This document shows positions 41,075-50,331 of a DNA stretch of 64,000 nt, in pieces. Where the stretch lies: the NCBI GenBank assembly GCA_002077045.2, contig KZ111141.1, positions 2,129,275 to 2,193,274 of the forward strand, written 5' to 3'. Position numbers and translations under genes: made by a program. The stretch comes from Rachicladosporium sp. CCFEE 5018 (lineage: Eukaryota; Ascomycota; Dothideomycetes; Cladosporiales; Cladosporiaceae). Position 1 is the stretch's first letter. Each line of letters begins with the position of its first letter. Below the pieces are notes generated by a model. It was not told the origin of the DNA. It ran no database searches and worked only from the letters and a program-made list of their open reading frames with translations.

Positions 41075-42005
41075 ATGGCAGAGTCCACTTCACCCTCCAA
41101 GCTCTTCAGCGTAGAAGGCATGGTGGTAGTGATCACAGGCGGGGCCACGGGTTCGACTCGCTTTCACTTACTGCCTGGTAATCGATACTGATCCCTGCGC
41201 AGGCATAGGCCTCAAGATCACCAAAGCCTTTGCTCTCAACGGCGCAGCCAAAGTCTACGTCCTCGGTCGCCGTCAAGCAAAACTCGACGAAGCCGTTGAA
41301 CTCTCCCCCTCAAACATCACGCCGATTATCTGCGACGTGACTGACAAGTCTTCTCTCCTCGCGGCTGCGGCCCAGATCAAGCAGGAAACCGGCCACATCA
41401 ACCTCCTCTGCTGCAATTCAGGCGTGATGCCTGATTCCATCCCGGTCAAAGCGTCCGAAGTCCCTGTCTCAGAGTACGCAGCTGCGGCTTTGCAAGTGAG
41501 CGACGGCTGGGACTTGGCGTTCGCTACGAATAGCACTTCCATTGCGCTCACCTCGTTTGCCTTCCTTGAGCTACTTTCAGCCGGCAACGAGAAACGCAAT
41601 GCTCCTGGCAGGGACTCCCAGATCCTATTGACTTCATCCATAGCCGGCTACCTGCGTGTCCCCGGCTCGAACATGGCGTACGGCGCCAGTAAAGCCGCTG
41701 CGACGCATATGGTCAAGCACCTCTCCGGGACGCTGACACCTTACTCGATAAGAGTGAATGCTATCGCACCAGGCTTGTTCGAGAGCGAGCTAGCTAACGG
41801 GCTGATCGGAGGGCTGGGAGTTGATGGTGATCCTACGAGAGAGGGGAGTGTGAGCAAAGGCATTATTCCTGCCGGCAGAGTTGGGAGGGAAGGAGATGTG
41901 GTTGGCACTGTACTATACATGGCTAGTGAGGCTGGAAGCTATCTCAATGGCGCCATCAATGTCATCGATGGAGGGAGGATAGGGCAGCTGCAGGGGACGT
42001 ATTGA
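41075..42005 (+). CDS. Short-chain dehydrogenase/reductase
   Basis: NAD(P)-dependent oxidoreductase of the classical SDR family. Exons 41075-41150 and 41203-42005 give 292 residues; the 52-nt intron (GTTCGA to CAG) cuts inside the cofactor loop and splicing restores 'VVITGGATGIGLKITKAF' (Thr-Gly-x3-Gly-x-Gly). Next come 'CDVTD' and the Asn-Ser-Gly version of the Asn-Ala-Gly motif in 'CCNSGVMPDS'. The catalytic set is Ser in 'ILLTSSIAGYL', then 'MAYGASKAAATHMVKHL' (Tyr-x3-Lys). 'VNAIAPGLFESEL' and a terminal 'YLNGAINVIDGGRIG' complete the fold. Substrate unknown. Confidence 0.93.
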
Positions 42006-42265
42006 GCATTGACAGCGCGAGTGATACACGCATGAGATCCGGTTCGGGAAACATGTACACGCAGATACATAGATCTTAGACCTATCATCAGTGTTGGACG
42101 ATGGTAAACATCATCCGAGCTCGTCACACGTGGCCTATGTGCGGTCAAGGAACGAGGGATGCACTTCGTCAGATAAGTGAGCACGTTGTTGAAAGTCAAC
42201 GTGAACGAGTCAGAAGTACACTACAAACGCCCCTCTTGAGTTTACTCTTCCATACGCAATTCCGC

Positions 42266-45200
42266 TCACGACGATGACGGCGTCGTTTCCGTCTGCGCTG
42301 CCGTGCCATTCTGTTGTGGTGCTGCTTCCGTCTGCGGCTCAGCCTTCTCTTGCGACTCAGTCGTTCCATTCGATTGCGGCGCCTCCTCCTTGCTCGGTGC
42401 CGATTTCGTCTGTGGCGCCGCAGCCAACACCTCAGGTGTAGCTTGGTCTGAGTACTTCTTGAAGTTCTCGTTGAACAGATCCGCCAACTTCGTCACCTCG
42501 CTCGTGAAATCTGTGCTGCCAGTCCAAGCCTTGGCGGGGTTGAGTACCTCGTCTGGGACGTTCGGGCAGGATTTGGGCACGCTGAGGTTGAAGGTCTCGT
42601 AGGTCTCGTACTCGGCTTTCGCGAGCTCGCCGGAGTGAATGGCGTCGAGGATGGCGCGGGTATATTTCTGCAGAATTACATTAGTATCGAAGATCTGCGA
42701 ATAGCGTACGGAGCAGGCGACTTACCAGAGGGCAACGCTTGCCGCCGGTCGTGGCGCCAGCGCCGACCCAACCAGTATTGAGCAGCCAGGCATTGACCTT
42801 GTGCTCTGACATGAACTTGGCGAGCATAGTGGCGTATCTCATTGGGTGTAGTGCCAAGAACGGCTGAGCGAAGCAGGACGAGAATGTTGCAGTAGGCTCG
42901 TTCACTCCGTCTTCAGTACCGGCCATCTTCGAGGTGTAACCGCTAATGAAATGGAACATTGTCTGCTCGGTGTTGAGCTTTGAGATTGGTGGCAGCACAC
43001 CTCGAGCGTCGCAGGTAAGGAGGACGATGTTCGTTGGGTGATTCGATGATACGCAAGGAATCTTGGTGTTCTCGATGTACTCGATGGGGTAGGCGCAGCG
43101 GGTGTTCTCGGTCAGTGTGATGTCGTCGTAGTCGACTGTTCGGGTCTCCGGGTCAAAGACCACGTTCTCCAAGATCGAGCCGAACTTGATAGCGTTGTAG
43201 ATATCGGGCTCCTTGTCTGCTGACAATCCGATGCACTTGGCATAGCAGCCACCTTCGATGTTGAACACACCTCGGTCACTCCAGCAGTGCTCGTCGTCAC
43301 CGATCAAGGCACGCTTGGGGTCTGCGGACAGAGTGGTCTTGCCAGTGCCAGACAAGCCAAAGAAGACTGTGACATCACCATCCTTGCCCTCGTTGGCGGA
43401 CGAGTGGAGTGTGAGCACGTTGTGCTTGACAGGCATCTCATAGAACAGTACGGTGAAGATTCCCTGGGGAAAGTTAGTGTAGCTCGCAGTTGGGGGGAAA
43501 AGGATTTGATGCAATACCTTCTTCATTTCACCTTGCGAAAAGAACAACGTCAGTATGGTTGGTCAAGTACATGATGTGCTGTTTCAATTGCTGCTGTTCC
43601 TGTTGCTGCTATCGCTGTCACTGCTGATCCTGTCGATGTTGGTCCTGTCGATGCTGGTCCTGTCGATGCTGGTCCTGTCGATGCTGGTCCGATGGATGCT
43701 CGCGTTACGGATGCTCGCGTTGTCAATGCTCGCGTTGTCAATGCTCGCGTTGTCGACGCTCGCGTTGTCGATAACGAGCTTGTCGATGCCGGACCTATCG
43801 ATGCTGGGCCTGGCCCAGTGGAGTGAAGATGGTTGCGTCGTCGGTATCATCGGTCAGATCAATGACTTCTGGATGATTCGGATCGATGCGAGAAGGAGTG
43901 GAGGGGCTCTGGTCTTGCTCCTGGTCCAAATTTTACCGGGTCGAATCAGTACCCTCCTGCTGGTCCTGATCCACAAGCGGGGCGAAGGTGAGTCGCTGTT
44001 GGCCCTCGTACTCTCGAACGCGTGTCCGGTGGCTTTTGCGGTTCTTATGCTCAGTGAGATGCCCGTTGTTATCGGCAGCATAGTCGCAGGGAGCACAGTA
44101 GAAGAGCTTGGCTGCCTTGGCCGCGGCGCGGTTCAACTGTGTTTTGGGACGCATCTTCTTGTTCGCTCTGGCCTGCGCCGCTTTGAACTCTGGAGTAGCC
44201 TCATCGCGCTGGCGCTTGTGATAATCACGACCATAGTCGATGGCTTTGGCGTTAGTGGCATCCGTAGTCTCCTTCAATTGCTCTTCGGATAGCTCGAGCC
44301 CGCCATCGATAGCTTCTTTGAAGGGGCTATGAGTACAGAGACCGTCATATTTGAAGGAGGTCATGGGCCAGGGGCAAAGGCCATTGAAGCCATAGTCGTG
44401 CTCACGCTTGAACATGGCCCAGAAGACGCAAGCGAAAGCAGCTTCCAGAGCGATGATGACAACGCTGTAGAGAGGAAGCTTGACAACTGGAGGTATCGGA
44501 CAGTGTGCTAGAAGGACTTTCTGCTTGATCGTGTAGCCGTCGTCTGACGCTTTTTGGACGCATCTGGGTACGTGTTTGCCAGCGTCGTATTCGTAGAAAC
44601 GTGCAACGACTCCACGCTTTGCTGACGTGCAAGACCCGATGTAGAGCTTGTCTCGATGACCAGGCTTCCGAAGAATGAGGGCGTATACTGCCCAAGTGTT
44701 GTTGGGGATGGTGGCGCTCAAAGACAGGAACCACTGCATGGGAGGCGGAGCTGCAGCTTGCAGGATGCCATGGAGACCAGGGCAGAAAGTGATGCCCAAA
44801 AGGCCGGCAAGTTCGGAGAGGCGATTCAGAGAAGGGAAGACCAGATGGAACCGAGGGTTCACCCAGCCAGGACCGTTGATGCTGGTGAAGACCAGTTGGA
44901 GCAGGATAGCTAGGATCGCTGTCGTGGTAGCTGACATTTTGACCCGGTCGAATTCGGTCTGTACTGCGTCTATGTCTGAGGTGGTATCCTCTGGAGTGGT
45001 ATCCTCTGGAGTGGTATCGTTTGGTGTGGTATCCTCGCGATGACGTGCAGGTGATGCAGGTCAGAAGCTGAGGGCCATGAAGTGAGTGGCGTTTGTAGTC
45101 TTTGATAGCGGCTGTTCGGACGCGAGTGATCAAACGATAGTGTGTCGATGGCCAAAGATTTGAATGGGGGAGATAAAAAGAAAGATAGTCCTTCATCTTC

Positions 45201-46414
45201 CCAAACATTGTTGTGGCAGGTTCCAACACACCTTCCTAGGTCCAGGTTATGGTTGCCACTCATGTTTGCAACAACGGAAAGAGCAGGTCCAGGAAGGAGG
45301 CAGTAGCAGCAAGTGATGGCAGGAAACAGCAGCAAGCGATGGCAGGAAGCAGCAGCAAGTGAGGCAAAAAGCTTTTTATCGGGAATGGGGAAGGGACGTA
45401 CCAGCGTACTCGGTACCAAGGATGACCATCTCCTTCTCGGCAAAGTTGATCGAGACTGAGGTCGCGGATGTCATGCCGGTAGTCCATCGATTGGCAGGGA
45501 AGGCACCGGCATTGTAGATCACATAGTCGGGGTGAAAGTGCTCAAGCTCCTTTCTCGAGGGCCTGATAAGCATATTGCGCATGAACAGGGCGTGGTATGC
45601 ACGAGCGCACACGACCCGGACATTGATTCGGTAGCGCTCGTCCCATCCTGCGAAGCCATCAATGACATAGATGCGGTTTCGGGTGTTCAGGTAGTCGACA
45701 GCGCGTTCTCTGTTGATTTTCCAGACCTGTTGCAATCACGTGTCAGTGAGCAAGGCCTAGCCCAGCACCATCGAACGTCTCGGAATGTCGAGATTGACAA
45801 ACAGCCGCGGCCGACTGCACCCGAATTTGCGGGGCGGGAGCTCGGCATGCCACATGAAAGTGACGTCGGCAGCTTCCCCCGCAGTTCGCGACGCGCAGAC
45901 GCGGCTGTATGTTCGAGACCATGTTGTCCATCAAAGGTGATAAGATATTGACTGACCTCCGGCGACATGGGCTTGTTTACAGGTCCCCACCAGACGTTGT
46001 CTTTCGAACTATCCTCCTCCACTATGCGCTTGTCGGAAGGCGAGCGACCAGTCTTTGCGCCGGAGTATGCGGAGAGAGCACCGCTAGAGGTGATAGCGGA
46101 TCCAGTCTCGTAGACGAGGGCATCTTCGTAGAGTGCAGGAACGGAAGGGTTTGCGATCTGTGAGCATGGTTAGACATGAAAGATGTGAGGCTCAATCTCC
46201 TGAACGTACGATGGCAACGCGCTCGTAGTCGATGTGTGCCTTCTCATGAAGCTCCTCTTCGATCTCAGTGTGCTCTACTTGCGGCCTGCAGACAGATAAT
46301 CAGTGACATGGCCTGGAGGTGGATGTCCGAGCCGCCGTGAGCACTCGAAGCGAGGAAGTCATACACAACACCCTTAGGGTGCAATGCTGTCTTGTTCACG
46401 CCGTTGGCAACCAT
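42266..46414 (-). CDS. acuF: Phosphoenolpyruvate carboxykinase (ATP), seven exons
   Basis: Gluconeogenic enzyme turning oxaloacetate plus ATP into phosphoenolpyruvate. Exons 46414-46365, 46285-46210, 46157-45957, 45726-45402, 43531-43518, 43463-42726 and 42667-42266 give 601 residues. The start 'MVANGVNKTALHPKG' and 'EHTEIEEELHEKAHIDYERV' match fungal enzymes; 'SGAKTGRSPSDKRIV' binds substrate. The fifth exon is 14 nt and codes for most of 'GEMKK' (residues 218-222), containing the metal-binding lysine region. The P-loop is 'GLSGTGKTTLS' (258-268), followed by the kinase-2 'IGDDEHCW'. The tail after residue 550 is Gln/Glu/Pro/Thr-rich and dispensable-looking. Intron 4 is 1,870 nt and carries another gene; the others are 50-230 nt. 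Confidence 0.95.
43621..43815. repeat. 15-bp tandem repeat, 13 units, in PEPCK intron 4
   Basis: Thirteen consecutive 15-base units of the type 'atgctggtcctgtcg' passing into 'atgctcgcgttgtca', in perfect phase over 195 bases. On the minus strand a stop-free frame (43584-43850) reads as pentapeptides such as 'DNASI' and 'DRTSI'. It lies 3' of the nested gene. Confidence 0.85.
43930..44953. repeat. Imperfect direct repeat at both ends of the nested gene
   Basis: 'attttaccgggtcgaat' (43930-43946, containing the stop codon of the nested gene on the minus strand) and 'attttgacccggtcgaat' (44936-44953, containing most of its start codon). They differ by one base and one indel, same orientation, 1.0 kb apart. 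The feature spans both arms. Confidence 0.55.
43933..44937 (-). CDS. GIY-YIG nuclease-like protein with C2H2 finger, nested in PEPCK intron
   Basis: Uninterrupted 334-codon gene inside PEPCK intron 4. The N-terminus (1-70) is hydrophobic. The GIY-like strand is 'AVYALILR' (residues 83-90), the YIG strand 'KLYIGSCT' (97-104), followed by the conserved Arg in 'VVARFYEYD' (Arg113) and a candidate catalytic Glu in 'IALEAAFACVFWAM' (Glu165). Residues 235-275 are basic. A C2H2 finger (Cys281, Cys284, His297, His303) is in 'FYCAPCDY' and 'LTEHKNRKSH'. This layout matches a family of fungal GIY-YIG proteins that I recall as uncharacterised. Homing-type DNA cleavage is inference; the first motif is Val-Tyr-Ala rather than Gly-Ile-Tyr. 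No introns of its own. Confidence 0.78.
   Translation of the reverse strand: MSATTTAILAILLQLVFTSINGPGWVNPRFHLVFPSLNRLSELAGLLGITFCPGLHGILQAAAPPPMQWFLSLSATIPNNTWAVYALILRKPGHRDKLYIGSCTSAKRGVVARFYEYDAGKHVPRCVQKASDDGYTIKQKVLLAHCPIPPVVKLPLYSVVIIALEAAFACVFWAMFKREHDYGFNGLCPWPMTSFKYDGLCTHSPFKEAIDGGLELSEEQLKETTDATNAKAIDYGRDYHKRQRDEATPEFKAAQARANKKMRPKTQLNRAAAKAAKLFYCAPCDYAADNNGHLTEHKNRKSHRTRVREYEGQQRLTFAPLVDQDQQEGTDSTR
44978..45037. repeat. 15-bp tandem repeat, 4 units, in PEPCK intron 4
   Basis: Four 15-base units, consensus 'ggagtggtatcctct', 40 bases 5' of the nested gene's start codon. Different sequence from the array at 43621 but the same period. Confidence 0.8.
45290..45365. repeat. 23-bp tandem repeat, about 3 units, in PEPCK intron 4
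   Basis: Units of the type 'caggaa-cagcagcaag-gatgg'; the first is seven bases longer. Lies 36 bases inside the donor end of the intron. Confidence 0.7.
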
Positions 46415-47613
46415 GGTGACGATGCTTGAAGTCAATGAAGAGGAATGGAAATTGGATCGCTCTTGTTTGGCAATTTGCTCAGTAAGAAAGTTGGAAGAGC
46501 CGTCTGGTGGTCCAGGAGTGTAAGATCGTTTTGGAGGGGCCGGACTTGTCTTTAAAGTAGCCTCGGAAGCCATCCAAACTTCAGAGGCTCGGGATAGCAG
46601 CTGTTTCAATCGCTGGTGTTTGCCCCACACAAACTCGATTGCCGTATGGAGCTACACTGGGTTTCGCGGAGAAGCCGCGTGGTGATTGGTCTCGACGCTG
46701 GGCTGTAAGTCAGTGCCCGGGTAGTGTCGGGAGAGCTGCGAAGGCCACGATAATGGGTCGGAGAAACACGAGGCGCAGCAGGAGTCGCTAGAGATGCGCT
46801 GAGGCTGCGATTGCTGTCGGAGTGATATGCGTGCGGTCTAGACAGTCTTCGGGCATGCCATGTGTGCAAACAGATGTTGAGCGATAAGCGCTATTTGAGG
46901 TCGGGACGGAAGGGAGGAAGTTGGAGGAGGAACCTCAAAGCCATTCTTTACTAAGATCTACACATCCCATACGTCGGCCTGCAACCGCCAGTATCGTGAT
47001 CTCATATCACTGGGTATCATAATAATCAATTGCACGTCACCTTACAGGCCGGGACGGGGCAGGTCGTAGGCGACACCAACCACAGCCGTTTGACAAGCGA
47101 CCCCGCAGTCAGTTGTAAACGATCCGCTGCAAGCTGCAGATGCTGCGGCACGACTCTCGTCGCTGCTGAGCTTCGGCATTGAGACTGCCGTTCGATATCC
47201 GTCATGCTACAACGAAGTCTGCTTCTCCTGGAGGAAGACCTGTGCCAAAGGCAAGAGTCTGAAGCTCAAATATGTCAGTTCCACGTGTGGCGGATGCCCG
47301 GAACAAGGCTCTTCCATGGCTTACCTCCGCTTTCTCCAAAGTCTGACCGCTCTCACGGTATCATGAATGCACCCGCAACAGTCAGATGTGAAAATGCCAT
47401 TTCTGTGAGAGTGCCGGTCTCTGGATGGTACAGTCTGCTGTTCAGTGTGCACTCTCTCTCGAAGGTCGCACAACGTACTCGCTATCGCAGGTGGGTCTAT
47501 CGTAGCGCAGGAGCCTCTGGACTTGGGGAAAAGCGAAGGTTCCGTGTGGCACTAGTGCTCAGAGGCAGACTGCTCAAATCGCTCTGGACAACAAGATCAC
47601 AGCCAAAGCGATT
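46415..47613. other. PEPCK promoter region and regulator 3' flank
   Basis: About 1.2 kb without a credible gene. A plus-strand frame at 47204-47668 overlaps the regulator's 3' end and lacks protein-like features. Contains the CCG-N7-CCG site listed separately. Confidence 0.5.
46718..46730 (-). promoter_or_regulatory. CCG-N7-CCG site upstream of PEPCK
   Basis: On the minus strand the bases read CCG, seven bases, CCG, 304-316 bp upstream of the PEPCK start codon. In Aspergillus the Zn2Cys6 pair AcuK/AcuM activates gluconeogenic genes, including acuF, through CCG-N7-CCG; the match here is exact in spacing. Whether it is used is inference, since such a short motif also occurs by chance. Confidence 0.5.
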
Positions 47614-48741
47614 TCACCGCCCCGACTTCATCACCGCAAGATCACTTGCAATCAACTCTCTTGCGTAGGCCAAGTGCTTTCCATAATCCGCTTCCAGGGC
47701 ATTCGCGACGCCATCAAACCCAAGTTGGGCAAGATCGCGAAGATACCACGAGTGCTTCAGCATACCAGTGGAGACAAAGAAGTACGCGGTGATCACTAAG
47801 GCGGGAGGGTGTCTGGCTTGTACGAGCTTCAAAAATTCGTATGATCTCTCCGCAATCCAGCGGAAGATGTGTCCACTATGCAGCGCTTGAGTGGCATGCG
47901 TTTGCACCGCGGTCTCATACACGGTTTGTAGTTCTGTTACGGCTTCCGTGCAGATTCTAGTCTTCTCGGGGTCTGAAGTATCGCCGCAGAGGCTCAACAG
48001 TGCAGAGAAGCAGGCCTTCAGCTCAGGAGCAAGTGCATGCGCTGTAGAGGGCACTGCCTGGTGGCCGTGCAGCGCTACCGAGAAGGGACCTCTCGAGACG
48101 GTCTCATATGTCGTATCGACCACATCTCTAACTCCCCTGGTCATATAAAGCAGCTCCACGACGTCCTCCAGGGCCATGAAGTGTCGCTCAGGCCTCTCAA
48201 CAGCCCTTAGAGAGGCTCTCGCTAGTGATGAAATTGATAGGACCATAGAGAGGGCGAACAATGCGTTACCCTGGTCGTCCGTAACAGGCTCACTGAGAAG
48301 ATCTCGGAACGAGGACACAGCAATGACATGGTGTTTGTCGCTGATCTGTAGATATGCCACGGTCTTGGCAGGTCTTGTGGCAGCGATGTGGAGCGCAGAC
48401 AGGGCCAAGATGCCGTGCATGAGAAATGGATGCTTAGTAGCCTCGAGCGGGATATTGTCTTGCCATAGATGCGCCATTGCATGGCCACTGCCTAGCTCGC
48501 TGCGTGATGTCTTGCTGGTGTAGTGGTGCATGAGTTCCAGGTCCTGCAGCCAGTCGTCGGTGGTCGGTTGGGCACTTGGGCTCGCATAAGATATGGTACT
48601 CGGCGTAGGAGGAGCTAGACTGCATTGTTCTGACCGTCGTTGGCAGTTGCTGCAGCAGGGTACCCGTTCATCGCATTTGACCCGCCGGGCCTTGCATTGA
48701 GCGCAACCTAGCCGCGACTTTTTCGCGCCCAGCTGTGGCAT
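47614..48741 (-). CDS. Zn2Cys6 transcription factor (copy A, complete)
   Basis: Intron-less 375-residue regulator starting 'MPQLGAKKSRLGCAQC'. The zinc cluster uses Cys13, Cys16, Cys23, Cys30 (or 29), Cys33 and Cys40; the compact N-terminal cluster and short length resemble Upc2/sterol-uptake-control type regulators, as does 'DLELMHHYTSKT' after the linker. The rest is the helical fungal-specific region ('HPFLMHGILALSALHIAAT'). An in-frame extension to 48900 lacks conservation with copy B and is probably untranslated. Neighbour is an RTA1 family gene. The first 104 codons are repeated identically in protein at 54741-54428. Confidence 0.87.
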   Translation of the reverse strand: MPQLGAKKSRLGCAQCKARRVKCDERVPCCSNCQRRSEQCSLAPPTPSTISYASPSAQPTTDDWLQDLELMHHYTSKTSRSELGSGHAMAHLWQDNIPLEATKHPFLMHGILALSALHIAATRPAKTVAYLQISDKHHVIAVSSFRDLLSEPVTDDQGNALFALSMVLSISSLARASLRAVERPERHFMALEDVVELLYMTRGVRDVVDTTYETVSRGPFSVALHGHQAVPSTAHALAPELKACFSALLSLCGDTSDPEKTRICTEAVTELQTVYETAVQTHATQALHSGHIFRWIAERSYEFLKLVQARHPPALVITAYFFVSTGMLKHSWYLRDLAQLGFDGVANALEADYGKHLAYARELIASDLAVMKSGR

Positions 48742-49326
48742 CGTTCGTCTCGGGAGGATGCCGATGTCAAGAGTGGTACGATACCATGCACCACTGCATC
48801 GAGCTTTGGCGATCTTTGACCAGCGAGAGATCAACCCAGATATGGTCCATTGGAAGTCAGGTCTACTGTGGCACATCGGCTTTTGTCCGCGATCATGCAC
48901 AGCCGGACAAAGCCATCGGACTACGCGTCCTTCACGTTAAGTTTGCGTGGACTTGCGCCTCCAGGATCAATGGCTTGTTGATGCACAGAGGTAGGCGACG
49001 TTGATATGGAAGGCAATTGAAGAGTGGAAGCACTGTTCAGTGGCTGTGGAAAGTTTACGTGCGCCACTCGCTTTCGTCTGGCAACATTGAGTTCCTCACA
49101 TGATGTCGTCGTCTTGACACTTGAGTGTGTTCTCTTCGGCGGAATAAATATTTCCGTTGTCGGTCCTTTCTATATCTACGAGTATATCGCATCGCAGTGC
49201 TATCGCCCAAACACAGAATCGCCGATTCTCCTACCACGCTCGAACGCTCGCCCATAAACCCAGATCGAGAAATTCACACAGCCCGACCACGTATGAGTCC
49301 ACTCCCATCGTGCTCACGTGCTCGGC
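48742..49326. other. Intergenic region (copy A)
   Basis: About 0.58 kb upstream of the Zn2Cys6 gene. Duplicated at 54742-55327. No motif named. Confidence 0.5.
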
Positions 49327-50331
49327 CTACACAACGCTTCTCTGCCCGACTTTCTCCAGCTTCCAAGCGTTAGTGAAAGCCCGTTGCTCTGTACCACTCC
49401 TCAGTAGCGCGGCGACTTCACTCGGATGTATCCAGTTCATGGTGATCATCGCCAACCACATGACCACTGCATCGAAAATGTACAGGAAGACCTCGTGCTG
49501 CGTGAGATCTATCAGTATTGACGGCCTCAAATCTTCTTTTCAAGCACTTACCTCCACAATATACCCAGCATAGCCTTCCGCGTACTCAACCACACGCACT
49601 ATCGATCGCATAAAAATCAGGATACTGACGATGTACAGTCCAATGAGGTGTTTCTTCCACGGCGTGCCCCTAGACTTCTCGGTTGGGTTCCGCCTATTCC
49701 GCACATGGAAGAGCGCCGCGGTGATCACAAAGAGTCCGAAGAAGAGAACCTGTACGACCAAGCCTCCGACGACAATGTTCGAGCCCATGTTGATAGAGGA
49801 GCTGGTACCGCTGGAAAGCAGCCCGGCACCCGCAGACTGCATCAGGAAGGACAGTATATCGCCACCGACGAATATCTTGGTGAGCCAGGTACGCCGGACA
49901 AAAAGTGCTCGATCGCCATCACACATCAAGACGATCCGGCCAAGCTCCATGTAGATGGACGCGGCGAACAGCGCTGGTGCAACGAGGAGCAGCACTGACT
50001 GGATGATAAAGGGACCAAGCGTATAGGGACCTGGATTCTGTTGCGCGGAGAGGATGCGGCCAATGTAACCGATGGTCTCGACTAGAAGCTCATGTCAGCT
50101 GTCTAGTCTGTGTCAAGCATTGCGTTCTAGCGAGTGCATACAGAGCCCGCCAATCAGGAACGGAACCATGAACCATGTCTTTGTCCTGATCATCTGAAAA
50201 CAATGTAAAAGAGTGCTAAGGCCGAAGAGTACGGTGAATATGGCGGCTGCTGATAATGCTGGTTCGTAGTAGTAGTACTGGAAGTTTGCGAGTACATTAT
50301 CGCTATTCCGGTCTGCGCGCGAACCGAGCAT
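49327..50331 (-). CDS. RTA1 family lipid-translocating protein (copy A)
   Basis: Seven-helix membrane protein of the RTA1 family, whose yeast members act in sphingoid-base export and resistance to sterol-pathway drugs. Exons 50331-50142, 50081-49552 and 49497-49327 give 296 residues. Splicing rebuilds 'GGLFETIGYIGRILS' and 'GYIVEHEVFLYIFDAVVM', both RTA1 signatures; 'LLLVAPALFAASIYMELGR' and 'DILSFLMQSAGAGLL' are further ones. The first donor is GTATGC because a 6-base segment present in copy B is absent. A TATA-like 'ttatatattat' is about 285 bp upstream. Confidence 0.92.

Larger units (their letters stand above)
43532..45401 (-). other. Giant PEPCK intron 4 (1,870 nt) hosting a nested gene
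   Basis: Donor GTACGT follows 'TEYAG' at 45402; acceptor CGCAAG precedes the 14-nt exon at 43531. The intron splits the conserved run 'GTEYAGEMKKG' of PEPCK. It holds the GIY-YIG gene on the same strand, three tandem-repeat tracts and an imperfect direct repeat at the nested gene's ends. All other introns found in this window are about 44-230 nt. Confidence 0.88.

Noticed and set aside
43555..44292. Plus-strand 245-codon Leu/Met-rich frame across the 15-bp array
   Set aside because: It is the antisense of the tandem array plus the antisense of the nested gene; the apparent hydrophobic helices come from the repeat.
44402..45229. Minus-strand 275-codon frame overlapping the nested gene
   Set aside because: Overlaps the GIY-YIG frame in another phase, is rich in His/Ser/Arg typical of shadow frames, and passes through a tandem repeat.
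43532..45401. Group I or group II intron in PEPCK
   Set aside because: Borders are GT-AG with fungal-type donor GTACGT, and no conserved group I P/Q/R/S or group II domain V segment was recognised by eye.
47204..47668. Plus-strand 154-codon frame
   Set aside because: Overlaps the regulator's 3' end on the opposite strand, with no domain, signal or conserved composition.
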